Shown here: in pieces, positions 32,733 through 40,835 of the stretch | Layout: every line of letters begins with the position of its first letter | Numbering within the stretch: position 1 is the stretch's first letter | DNA from: Anaerolineales bacterium | GTDB taxonomy: Bacteria; Chloroflexota; Anaerolineae; Anaerolineales; Villigracilaceae | NCBI GenBank assembly: GCA_030018695.1 | Contig: JASEHI010000008.1 | Span: forward strand, 1-57,351 | Direction of reading: 5' to 3' | Length of the DNA: 57,351 nucleotides | Notes under the pieces: generated by a model | Told to the model about the DNA's origin: nothing | The model's input: the letters and a program-made list of their open reading frames with translations, nothing else | The model's database searches: none | Position numbers and translations under genes: made by a program

Positions 32733-33335
32733 TCACTGCGCGCTTCCCCGGGCCAATGCTTCCGCCTGTCGAAATTCTTCGGGCGTGTTGAGATTCCAAA
32801 AAACCAGCCCGTGCGGATCGTAGCGCGCGGTCTCTTCGGGTGTGAGCGTTCGCACCCTCACCTGCGGGAACCAGGCAATGAGTTTCCACGCGCCGCCATC
32901 CAATGCAGATCGGACGGCTGGCAGGCAGGTCGCGCGGCGATAGACGGCGTGCAGCGGTTCCAAGCCCGAGGTTGTAGAGGGGATGACCACGTCTGCGCTC
33001 GATTCAACCAGCAGGTCACGTTCATATTCGAAGAGCGCGCGGCTGGCGAAGGGCATGTCGCAGGCAGCGACGGCCACCAGCGGCTGGCTGGCGGAGGCGA
33101 GCGCGGTGGAGAGTCCGCCCAAGGCGCCGCGACCCGGCTGGAGGTCCGTAACGAGCGGCAAGTTCAGGAAAGCATAGTCCGCCGGGTGATTGGTGGTTAT
33201 AATGACCTCGTCGGCTAAATTTGTGAGCCGTTCGACCACCCGGAGGATCAACGGACGACCCAGGAAGGGCATGAGAGCTTTGTCGCGTCCCATGCGCCGG
33301 GATGCGCCGCCGGCCTGGATTGCAAGAGTCAGCAT
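32733..33335 (-). CDS. mobA: Molybdenum cofactor guanylyltransferase
   Basis: A 200-aa nucleotidyltransferase: AIQAGGASRRMGRDKALMPF (GG-x-SxRMGxDKA), TNHPADYAF, VTDLQPGRGALGGLSTAL and ACDMPF. It attaches GMP to molybdopterin. No other moco gene is nearby. TATAAT 8 nt before the ATG suggests leaderless expression. Confidence 0.9.
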   Translation of the reverse strand: MLTLAIQAGGASRRMGRDKALMPFLGRPLILRVVERLTNLADEVIITTNHPADYAFLNLPLVTDLQPGRGALGGLSTALASASQPLVAVAACDMPFASRALFEYERDLLVESSADVVIPSTTSGLEPLHAVYRRATCLPAVRSALDGGAWKLIAWFPQVRVRTLTPEETARYDPHGLVFWNLNTPEEFRQAEALARGSAQ

Positions 33336-33343
33336 AGTTGTGT

Positions 33344-33349
33344 ATTATA
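33344..33349 (-). promoter_or_regulatory. -10 box giving a leaderless mobA mRNA
   Basis: Minus-strand TATAAT, then ACACAACT (8 nt), then ATG at 33335. Confidence 0.55.
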
Positions 33350-33357
33350 AATGACGA

Positions 33358-33420
33358 ATGGCAGATGGCTGATAGCTGATGGCAGATGGCTGATAGCTAA
33401 TAGCTGATGGCAGATAGTTG
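33358..33420. repeat. Short tandem words (GATGGCAGATGGCTGATAGCT type)
   Basis: Alternating ATGGCAG, ATGGCTG and ATAGCTG units fill the spacer between mobA and the radical SAM gene. No gene is visible. Confidence 0.8.
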
Positions 33421-33440
33421 ATTGTTGAAGGCAGGCTAGG

Positions 33441-34517
33441 ATGGTGGTATTGGCGAAGATGCTGGACAATTTGACGATTGAGGGGGATCTTTACGAGAAG
33501 CAGGAAGACGGCGCAGTGCGTTGTACGGCCTGCGCGCACCGCTGCCTCATTCGGGAAGGTAGACGCGGGATATGCCAGGTGCGCTTTAACCAGGGTGGCA
33601 AGCTGCGCGTCCCGTGGGGTTACGTGGCCGCGCTGCAGGCCGATCCGATCGAGAAGAAGCCGTTTTACCACTTTCTTCCCGGCGCGACCGCGCTGACTTT
33701 TGGGATGCTGGGCTGTAACTTTCATTGCCCCTTTTGCCAAAATTGGCTCTCCTCCCAGGCGCTGCGCGATCCAGAAGCGGGTGTATCCATCAATTCCATT
33801 CGCGAGATCACTCCGCAGCAAATCGTGGCTTATGGACGGCGGATGGGTGCGGAGGTGGTCGCCTCTTCCTATAACGAGCCGCTCATCACCAGCGAGTGGG
33901 CAGTAGCGATTTTCAAAGAAGCGGTCGCAGCCGGGATGAAGTGTGTTTATGTGTCCAACGGAAATGCCACACCTGAGGTACTGGAGTATCTGCGCCCATA
34001 TCTATCCGGTTACAAAATTGATCTGAAATCCATGCAGAATAAAAATTACCGCCGCCTGGGCGGGGTCCTGAAAAATGTGTTGGATACCATCCAGCGGGCG
34101 CGCGGCATGGGTCTCTGGGTGGAAGTGGTGACGCTGGTCGTGCCCGGTTTCAACGACAGCAGCGAGGAGCTATGGAAAGCGGCGCGCTTTTTGGCCGGGG
34201 TTTCGGCGGATATTCCCTGGCATGTGACCGCTTTTCACCAGGATTACAAAATGACCGCGCCGGATAATACCCCATCCCGCACATTGCTGCGAGCCGCGGA
34301 TATCGGACGTGAGGCCGGCCTGCGCTACGTGTATGCCGGTAATATTCCCGGACGGGTGGAGGATTACGAGGATACCCGTTGCCCAAACTGCAACAAGTCG
34401 CTCATCCAGCGCATGGGTTACCTGATCCGCGCCTATCAGCTCAGTGCGCAAGGGGCTTGCCCACATTGCGGCACACAGATCGCCGGAGTCTGGCCTGAAC
34501 ATCCCAGGCGGGGCTAA
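33441..34517 (+). CDS. amrS: AmmeMemoRadiSam system radical SAM enzyme
   Basis: A 358-aa protein. N-terminal zinc-like cysteines (CTACAHRCLIREGRRGICQV), the radical-SAM CX3CX2C cluster at C92, C96, C99 (GCNFHCPFCQN), ASSYNEPLITSEW, VSNGNATPEVL, IDLKSMQNKNY and a C-terminal rubredoxin-like CPNCNKSL/CPHCGTQ pair are all typical of AmrS. The biological reaction of this system is not settled. AmrA/AmrB partners are not next to it. Confidence 0.9.
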   Translation: MVVLAKMLDNLTIEGDLYEKQEDGAVRCTACAHRCLIREGRRGICQVRFNQGGKLRVPWGYVAALQADPIEKKPFYHFLPGATALTFGMLGCNFHCPFCQNWLSSQALRDPEAGVSINSIREITPQQIVAYGRRMGAEVVASSYNEPLITSEWAVAIFKEAVAAGMKCVYVSNGNATPEVLEYLRPYLSGYKIDLKSMQNKNYRRLGGVLKNVLDTIQRARGMGLWVEVVTLVVPGFNDSSEELWKAARFLAGVSADIPWHVTAFHQDYKMTAPDNTPSRTLLRAADIGREAGLRYVYAGNIPGRVEDYEDTRCPNCNKSLIQRMGYLIRAYQLSAQGACPHCGTQIAGVWPEHPRRG

Positions 34518-34843
34518 ATCCAATACTCTTTAGATCAGGAGTCAGACGTCACCTGACGTCGGCCAAAATCCGGAGATTTTGTAGCGCGATATGCTTCGCG
34601 ATATCGCCTTTGGTTGCGGAATGAATTCCGCGTTACGGGATTTTCAAAAGATTCAGCTTCCACCGGCCATTTTCTGCTGTATAATATCCTGCCGGAGGTC
34701 TTCGGCAATCTCCCAATCTCCCCGATTTTTTGGGAAGATACAAAAAGAATTATGTTCAGAGAGGAGGTGGCTGTCAGCAAAACATTGATCGAAATACCGC
34801 TCATCGTCAATTCACCCATCAAATTCTCTAGGAGGAGAATTCC
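34518..34843. other. Leader region of the ABC importer with empty repeat F
   Basis: It contains repeat F without element A (34582-34638), a TATAAT at 34680-34685 (plus strand, no good -35), an about 150-nt untranslated leader, and the Shine-Dalgarno AGGAGGAG at 34830. No gene or recognised riboswitch is seen. Confidence 0.6.
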
Positions 34844-36631
34844 ATGAAACGTTACATTTACACACTGTTTTCGCTGGTCATTCTGGCCAGCCTGGCGCTG
34901 ACGGCCTGTGCTCCCAAGCCCCCGGCGCCGGCCACAGCTCCGCCAGCCGCGACTCAACCACCTGCGGCGACTCAACCCCCCGCGGCGACTGAAGTCCCAC
35001 CTGTGCCCAAGATCGTTACCGGCGGCTGGACCCAGGAACCGGATAGCATCGTTCCTTACTACACCGTCATGTCCTATGCCTGGTGGATTGCCCAATTGAC
35101 GCTGGTCGGCCTGGCAGAATGGGACGAGAACGGCGCTTACGTGCCAGAACTGGCGGCTGAAATCCCGTCGGTGGAGAATGGCGGCGTTTCAGCGGATGGC
35201 CTGACCATCACCTGGAAACTCAAGCCCGGACTGAAATGGTCGGACGGCGCGCCGCTCACCTCCAAGGATGTGAAGTTCACCTGGGAGTCAATTGTCAATC
35301 CCCTTAACGCCTCCACCATCAAAGCCGGCTATGACCAGATCGAGAGCATCACAACTCCGGATGATCTGACTGTGGTGATCAAGTTCATGTCGCTCTATCC
35401 ACCGTGGCAGACGCTCTTCGCGCAAGGCCCCAACTCCGCTGGCTCCATCCTTCCGGCGCATATCCTGGAGGGTCAGACTGGTTTGGAGAACAATCCCTAT
35501 ATCCACTGGCCGACAGTCGCTTCCGGCCCGTTCGTAATTACCGACTGGGTGGCTGGCGATCACATGACCTTGCTGCCCAACCCGAACTTCTACGCAGGCC
35601 GTCCCAAGCTGGATCAGATCAACATCAAGTTCATCCCCGATCCTGAGACGGCGTTGGCTGCCCTGCAGACCGGCGATATTGACTGGTATCCAGATTTCTC
35701 TGAATCGGATATCAGCACCGTCCTCGCGCTCGAACCGAATGTCCACCTGCTGGTGGTGCCCGGCTCCGATTTTGAACACTACTTCTTCAACATGGGCGTC
35801 AAGAACGGCGTGAAGGATGCCGGCGGCAACGTCATCGCTAACAGCGCCAGCGACCAGGACGGCTTCTGCCCGTTCAAGGACGTGCGCGTGCGCAAGGCCA
35901 TCATCCTGGGCATTGATCGCCAGACCGTCGTCGAGACCCTGCTGGAAGGCAAGACCATCGTCCCCGCCACGCAGTGGCCCAATTCATCCTGGACGAATAC
36001 CAGCCTGCAAGCCGAGGCCTTTAATCCTGACGAGGCCAAACGGCTGCTCGACGAGGCCGGCTACACACCTGGCGCGGATGGCATTCGCCATGGTATGTGC
36101 AATGGTGTGGACACCAAGCTGTCCTTCAACTTCGAGACCACCACCAAGCAGATCCGCGTGGATATCGCCCTGGCAGCCCAGTCCGACCTGAGAAAGATCG
36201 GCGTCGAGTTCAAGCCCATCCATACCCCGGCTGGCACTTTCTTCGGCGGGTACGGTGACGGCGGTCCGCTGTCCACCGGTAAATACGACATGGCCGGTTA
36301 CACCACCGGTTTCTATCCCGACCCGTATCCCTTCGGCGGCGACTGGCTGTGCAATGTGCCAAGCACCAACAACCCCGGCGGTGCAAATCTGTACCACTAC
36401 TGCGATCCGCAACTGGTCTCGCTCTTCGAGGCAGTCAATGTCACTGCCGACCCAGCTGCCCGCAAGGTTGCCATTGACGCCGTGCAAAAGTACATCTTCG
36501 ACAACTCCCTCGTCGCGATGATGTATGCCCGCGCCAACGTCTACGGCTACGTTGACCGCTTCGTCCCCGGTCCATTCGGCTTCTACAGTAACATGAACTG
36601 GAACGCCGAAGTCTGGGACGTAAAACCATAA
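34844..36631 (+). CDS. Peptide/nickel-type ABC transporter substrate-binding lipoprotein
   Basis: A 595-aa SBP_bac_5 (cluster C) protein. The signal peptide has lipobox LTAC (Cys about residue 23), followed by a Pro/Thr/Ala-rich linker (PPAATQPPAATQPPAATE). The binding domain carries LTSKDVKFTWESI and NPNFYAGRPKLDQI, a family hallmark. Ligand (peptide, nickel or sugar) is not predictable. It is first in the operon with two permeases; strong hairpins separate them. Confidence 0.88.
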   Translation: MKRYIYTLFSLVILASLALTACAPKPPAPATAPPAATQPPAATQPPAATEVPPVPKIVTGGWTQEPDSIVPYYTVMSYAWWIAQLTLVGLAEWDENGAYVPELAAEIPSVENGGVSADGLTITWKLKPGLKWSDGAPLTSKDVKFTWESIVNPLNASTIKAGYDQIESITTPDDLTVVIKFMSLYPPWQTLFAQGPNSAGSILPAHILEGQTGLENNPYIHWPTVASGPFVITDWVAGDHMTLLPNPNFYAGRPKLDQINIKFIPDPETALAALQTGDIDWYPDFSESDISTVLALEPNVHLLVVPGSDFEHYFFNMGVKNGVKDAGGNVIANSASDQDGFCPFKDVRVRKAIILGIDRQTVVETLLEGKTIVPATQWPNSSWTNTSLQAEAFNPDEAKRLLDEAGYTPGADGIRHGMCNGVDTKLSFNFETTTKQIRVDIALAAQSDLRKIGVEFKPIHTPAGTFFGGYGDGGPLSTGKYDMAGYTTGFYPDPYPFGGDWLCNVPSTNNPGGANLYHYCDPQLVSLFEAVNVTADPAARKVAIDAVQKYIFDNSLVAMMYARANVYGYVDRFVPGPFGFYSNMNWNAEVWDVKP

Positions 36632-36646
36632 ACGGTGTCTCTATCC

Positions 36647-36730
36647 GGGAGGCGGGGTAGCGCCCCGCCTCCCACGCGTTTGACAAGCATGGTGTGTGTT
36701 CGTCTGGTTTTCAACGAACACACACCATGC
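36647..36730 (+). promoter_or_regulatory. Two strong hairpins between binding protein and permease
   Basis: GGGAGGCGGGG/CCCCGCCTCCC (36647-36673), then the 17-bp arm GCATGGTGTGTGTTCGT with its perfect complement (36687-36730). There is no U-tract. Such stems usually protect the 3' end of an abundant binding-protein mRNA and lower permease expression. Confidence 0.75.
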
Positions 36731-36753
36731 AGCATAATTTGAGGTAAGTATTC

Positions 36754-37785
36754 ATGTGGGCTTACATTTTCCGCCGTTTCCTGCAGGCCTTATTTACCCT
36801 GTTCATCATCACCATCGTCTGCTTCATCCTGACCCGGCTTTCTTCCGATCCGATGGCGCAATACGCCAACCGGCCTGGCCTTACATCAGAGGATAAAGTC
36901 CGCATCCGCCGGCAACTGGGGTTGGACAAAACCATTCCACCGCAATGGATTCAGTGGATGGGACTTCCGCCGGAAACCGAGAAGAAGATCATTGATAATT
37001 CAGGTCTACCGGCGCAGTATTTCAGTTGGCTGGGGCTGGCACTGAAGGGAGAACTGGGGACATCCTTCTTTTCCAAGCAGCCGGTCAGCAAGTTGATCGC
37101 CGAGCGTTTGCCTATGACTCTCTTGCTCATGGCGACTGCGCAGACGATTACGGTGCTTATCGCCCTCGGGCTGGGTATCGTTTCGGCAACCAAGCAATAT
37201 TCACTGACAGATAACATCATTACAACCTTGTCATTTATCGGCTATTCCATGCCGATTTTCTTTATCGCTTTGGGATTGATGCTCATTTTTGCTGTGAAAT
37301 TCAAGGCCTGGGGGCTGCCTTATCTGCCGACCGGGGCAGATGTCTGGAATCGCAGGGATGCAACCGAATTAATCAGCCACATGGTCCTACCGGTAACCTG
37401 TCTGGTTCTTATCCAGACCGCCGGTTACGCTCGTTATGTCCGTTCGAGTATTCTGGAAGTGCTTGGGCTGGATTATATCCGCACCGCCCGCGCCAAAGGG
37501 TTGACCGAACGGACTGTGCTATACAAACACGCCTTGCGCAATGCAGCCCTGCCGTTTATTACCATTCTCGGTTTGGATATTCCCTACCTGCTCGGCGGAG
37601 CGCTGGTGACCGAATCGGTCTATGCCTGGCCGGGCATGGGACGGCTGTTCTGGGAATATGCCCAGCGCGGCGACTATCCAGTTGTGCTTGGCGTATTGCT
37701 CATTGTCTCGACAGCCGTGGTGGTTTTCAGCATTTTGACGGATATTATGTATACTTTTATTGATCCTCGTATTCGTTTGGGCTGA
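36754..37785 (+). CDS. ABC transporter permease (DppB/OppB-like)
   Basis: A 343-aa protein: N-terminal helix IFRRFLQALFTLFIITIVCFIL, RRQLGLDKTIPPQW, six helices, and the BPD permease loop YVRSSILEVLGLDYIRTARAKG followed by LRNAALPFITILG (EAA motif contacting the ATPase). An insertion after IPPQW adds about 30 residues. It is followed 14 bp later by the DppC-like gene. Confidence 0.9.
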   Translation: MWAYIFRRFLQALFTLFIITIVCFILTRLSSDPMAQYANRPGLTSEDKVRIRRQLGLDKTIPPQWIQWMGLPPETEKKIIDNSGLPAQYFSWLGLALKGELGTSFFSKQPVSKLIAERLPMTLLLMATAQTITVLIALGLGIVSATKQYSLTDNIITTLSFIGYSMPIFFIALGLMLIFAVKFKAWGLPYLPTGADVWNRRDATELISHMVLPVTCLVLIQTAGYARYVRSSILEVLGLDYIRTARAKGLTERTVLYKHALRNAALPFITILGLDIPYLLGGALVTESVYAWPGMGRLFWEYAQRGDYPVVLGVLLIVSTAVVVFSILTDIMYTFIDPRIRLG

Positions 37786-37799
37786 TTACGGAGCGGCGT

Positions 37800-38756
37800 A
37801 TGTCATCTGAAGCAAACTTTACTGATATTCCTCAACTCAGGATAGAGAGCACCGGCCCGGCACTCAGCCCTGCTCAGTTAATTTGGCGGCGTTTCCGCAA
37901 GCACAGGATGGCGATGGCGGGGATTGTCGGCGTCATTCTTCTGTTGATATTCATTATCGCCGGCTCTATCATTGTCCCCGAAACAAAGGCCAACGAGGTG
38001 GACCTACGGGCGCGCCTCAGCACGCCGTCTGAACAGCACTGGATGGGTACCGACAGCACCGGACGCGATGTGTTTTACCGCATTATCTATGGCGGGCAGA
38101 TTTCGCTCATCGTGGGCTTTCTGGCTGTCTCGATCGCCGTCACGCTCGGCACGCTGATGGGAGGCATTGCCGCTTACTATGGTGGCTGGGTGGATTCGAT
38201 TCTGATGCGTATCACCGAATCAATGCTATCCATCCCATCCCTTTTTTTGCTGATTGTGTTGGGCAAATATTTTGGCAAGGAAGTCCAGACTATCAACATC
38301 TTCGGACGCTCGTTCAGCGGCAGCGTCGGCATCGTCATCCTGGTGATTGGCCTGACCTCCTGGATGTACCTGGCGCGTATCGTGCGGGCGAATGTTCTTT
38401 CCCTCAAAGAAATGGATTATATCGCCGCATCCAAATCGTTGGGCGCCAGCAACGCGCGCATTTTCTTCTATCACCTGGTGCCTAATACGCTTGGGGCCAT
38501 TATCGTCGCCTCCACGCTGGGACTGGCGGGGGCTATCCTGATCGAGGCGTATGTCTCCTTCCTTGGCTTGGGTATCCAGCCACCGACCGCCTCCTGGGGC
38601 AACATGCTGACCGGCGCGCAAACATTCATCCAACGCGGCTCTTGGTGGATGTGGGTCTTTCCCAGCCTGTTCATCGTCTTCACGATTTTGTGTATCAACC
38701 TGATGGGCGACGGACTGCGGGATGCCTTCGACCCGCACAGCACGCGGCATCTATAA
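37800..38756 (+). CDS. ABC transporter permease (DppC/OppC-like)
   Basis: A 318-aa protein: cytoplasmic N-terminus with WRRFRKHRMAMAGIVGVI (OppC N-terminal domain), the conserved HWMGTDSTGRDVFYRIIYGGQISLIVG, and the EAA loop LKEMDYIAASKSLGASNARIF. It ends the operon at a clear terminator. DppD/DppF-type ATPases are not in the window, so they must be encoded elsewhere. Confidence 0.9.
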   Translation: MSSEANFTDIPQLRIESTGPALSPAQLIWRRFRKHRMAMAGIVGVILLLIFIIAGSIIVPETKANEVDLRARLSTPSEQHWMGTDSTGRDVFYRIIYGGQISLIVGFLAVSIAVTLGTLMGGIAAYYGGWVDSILMRITESMLSIPSLFLLIVLGKYFGKEVQTINIFGRSFSGSVGIVILVIGLTSWMYLARIVRANVLSLKEMDYIAASKSLGASNARIFFYHLVPNTLGAIIVASTLGLAGAILIEAYVSFLGLGIQPPTASWGNMLTGAQTFIQRGSWWMWVFPSLFIVFTILCINLMGDGLRDAFDPHSTRHL

Positions 38757-38777
38757 TTGTTGTATTCCCGCAAACGC

Positions 38778-38817
38778 AAACCCGACAGGCCATGACATGC
38801 CCGTCGGGTTTTGTTTT
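38778..38817 (+). terminator. Intrinsic terminator of the ABC importer operon
   Basis: AAACCCGACAGGC and GCCCGTCGGGTTT pair around CATGACAT, followed by TGTTTTA. Confidence 0.85.
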
Positions 38818-38826
38818 ACGAATCCA

Positions 38827-39831
38827 CTACAACTTTGTCGGCCAATCCAGCAACAGCACCTCCGCCAGCAAGCGGGCGTTGACGTTCTTCTCCAGCCGGT
38901 CAAGCGCCCGTTCCAAATCTGTGACCACGCCGCGCGCCTCGGGCAGCGATACGCGCGCCGCCAGTGCTTCTATCTCATCTGTGCGATCAATGTTGACGAG
39001 TGGGGTATCCGCTTGGGCGGCGCGCAGCATCACGTCCCGCCAATAGGTCAGCCAGACGAGCAGCGTTTCGCGGAAGCGTTCCTTCGCCTCGTTTTTTCGG
39101 TCGGTCAATTTCTCGGCATAGGTGAAGCGCTCGCGGCGAGTGGACTTTAGCAATCTTTGCAAATCGTCCAGCCGTGTCTGGCGGAACTCCAGTGCAGCCT
39201 TATCCTGCATCAGCCGCAGAGCATAGCCGGGACGCCCACCAGAAAGATGGGCAATCAATCCTGCCTGGGTTCCATCTAAATCTCGCTCTTGTAGATAAGC
39301 CTGGACGCTTTCGATGGAGGGCGGCCTCAAGCGCATCACCTCGCAACGCGAGACGATGGTCGGCAGCAACTGCTCGGCGTTGTCGGCGGTCAGGAGCAGG
39401 ATGACTTGCGCGGGGGCTTCTTCGAGGGTTTTGAGCAAGGCGTTGGCCGCGCTGGGGTTGGCCTCCTGAAAGCGCAGGAAGAGCGCCAGGCGGTATTTGC
39501 CCTGATAGGGCGCCAGCGACAGGCTGTGTTGCAGCTCACGGATCTGCTCTACTTTAAGAACGCCGCCCTCTTTCTCGGCCTGCACGACCGCCAGATCCGG
39601 GTATTGCATGGCTTCGATTTGCTTGCAGGTGCGGCATTTCCGGCACGCTTCGCCCGGCGCAGGCGGCTGGGGGCAATTCAAGGCCTGGGCGAAGCGTAAA
39701 GCCAGGCTGCGGCGGCCCAGGCCGGGAGGTCCGGTAAAGAGGTAGGCATGGCGCGCCGCATCGCGAGAGATATGCTGACGCAGCATGTCTACAGCCCATT
39801 CGTGTCCCAGCAGTTCCCAGTTATCAGTCAT
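38827..39831 (-). CDS. holB: DNA polymerase III subunit delta'
   Basis: A 334-aa clamp-loader AAA+ protein. It has LLGHEWAVDMLRQHI, a degenerate P-loop GPPGLGRRSLA lacking the Walker lysine (usual for delta', which does not hydrolyse ATP), a zinc cluster CRKCRTC, and the SRC arginine-finger region TIVSRCEVMRL. It also has PSAANALLKTLEEAP. The start codon and first three codons lie in a heptamer repeat, and there is no Shine-Dalgarno. Confidence 0.9.
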   Translation of the reverse strand: MTDNWELLGHEWAVDMLRQHISRDAARHAYLFTGPPGLGRRSLALRFAQALNCPQPPAPGEACRKCRTCKQIEAMQYPDLAVVQAEKEGGVLKVEQIRELQHSLSLAPYQGKYRLALFLRFQEANPSAANALLKTLEEAPAQVILLLTADNAEQLLPTIVSRCEVMRLRPPSIESVQAYLQERDLDGTQAGLIAHLSGGRPGYALRLMQDKAALEFRQTRLDDLQRLLKSTRRERFTYAEKLTDRKNEAKERFRETLLVWLTYWRDVMLRAAQADTPLVNIDRTDEIEALAARVSLPEARGVVTDLERALDRLEKNVNARLLAEVLLLDWPTKL

Positions 39832-39874
39832 CAGTCTTCAGTCTTCAGTCTTCAGTCTTCAGTCTTCAGTCATC
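39824..39874. repeat. 7-bp tandem array (TCAGTCT) at the holB start / rsgA stop
   Basis: About seven copies of TCAGTCT/TCAGTCA. On the coding strand the unit TGAAGAC places stops in the frames. It supplies the rsgA stop and the holB ATG. Confidence 0.88.
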
Positions 39875-40825
39875 ACCTGCTCTCAACCGCATATATGACT
39901 CATACCGTTCCGGGCGTATAAGACCATCGGCGACCGCAGCGCGCACGGCGCAGCCCGGCTCGTGGCTGTGGCTGCAATCATTGAACTGGCACTGCGCTAC
40001 CCGCGAGGCTATTTCCGGGAAGTAGCCGTCCAGTTCCTCCGGCTCGGTATCCCACAGCGCCAGCGAGCGCATCCCGGGCGAATCAGCCACGTAGCCGCCG
40101 GGACAACGAATGCTGCCATTCGTTGTCCCGGCATTCGTTGTCTCGGCTTCGAGCGGGAAGAGCTGGCGCACGTTGGTGGTGTGCTTGCCTTTGTTGATCG
40201 CCGCGCTGACCTCGCGCACGGCCAGGCCCAGGCCAGGTTGGATGGCGTTGAGCAGGCTGGACTTGCCCACGCCGCTCGGCCCGGCCAGTGCGGACACTTT
40301 GCCCATCAACTGCGCCCGCAGAAGCTCCACCCCCGCGCCGCTTTTGACCGAAGCATAGATGACCGGGTAGCCAAGCGACGGGTAGTAGCCGAACATCGCC
40401 TCGGCCTGATCGAGAGCAACCAGGTCAATCTTGTTGGCAACGATGATGGCCGGGATGCCCTGCTTCTCGGCGATGACCAGGAAACGGTCGAGCATGCGCA
40501 TGTGTGGACTTGGATTAGCGCAGGCGAAGACGAAGACGGCCTGGTCGGGGTTGGCCAGGATGACTTGCTGGTAGACGCCCCTCGGCCGCGGGTCGAGCCG
40601 GATGAGGGCATGACGGCGCGCTTCGATAGACTCAATCATCCCCGTCCCGTCTGCAAGAGGCGTCACCTGCACGCGGTCGCCAACGGCGGCCAGGTCGCCC
40701 AGGCGGGGTCCCTGTTTGAGGCGGCCGCGCAGTTGACAGGTCAGGACCGCGCCAGCGGTCTGAACGCTGAAAAAGCCCGATTGGGCGCGGATGATGAGGC
40801 CAGGGATGTTCCCTTCTGTCGGCAT
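39866..40825 (-). CDS. rsgA: Ribosome small-subunit GTPase A
   Basis: A 319-aa circularly permuted GTPase acting in 30S maturation. It has an N-terminal OB domain, G4 (VANKIDLV) before G1 (LAGPSGVGKSSLLN) and G3 (DSPGMRSL), and a C-terminal zinc site CQFNDCSHSHEPGC. Between LFPLE and GGYVADSPGM there is an extra stretch (TTNAGTTNGSIRCP). It is encoded by a perfect palindrome (40100-40129) plus a third copy of its word, in switch I/II territory where homologues are shorter. Confidence 0.9.
   Translation of the reverse strand: MPTEGNIPGLIIRAQSGFFSVQTAGAVLTCQLRGRLKQGPRLGDLAAVGDRVQVTPLADGTGMIESIEARRHALIRLDPRPRGVYQQVILANPDQAVFVFACANPSPHMRMLDRFLVIAEKQGIPAIIVANKIDLVALDQAEAMFGYYPSLGYPVIYASVKSGAGVELLRAQLMGKVSALAGPSGVGKSSLLNAIQPGLGLAVREVSAAINKGKHTTNVRQLFPLEAETTNAGTTNGSIRCPGGYVADSPGMRSLALWDTEPEELDGYFPEIASRVAQCQFNDCSHSHEPGCAVRAAVADGLIRPERYESYMRLRAGDD
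40100..40129. repeat. Perfect palindrome inside rsgA
   Basis: GGGACAACGAATG and CATTCGTTGTCCC (13 bp each) around CTGC. The word CATTCGTTGTC repeats again at 40132-40142, at 41273-41283 in the PBP2 gene, and as its complement at 56914-56924 in the dnaD-like gene. Confidence 0.85.
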
Positions 40826-40835
40826 ACGGTTCAGT

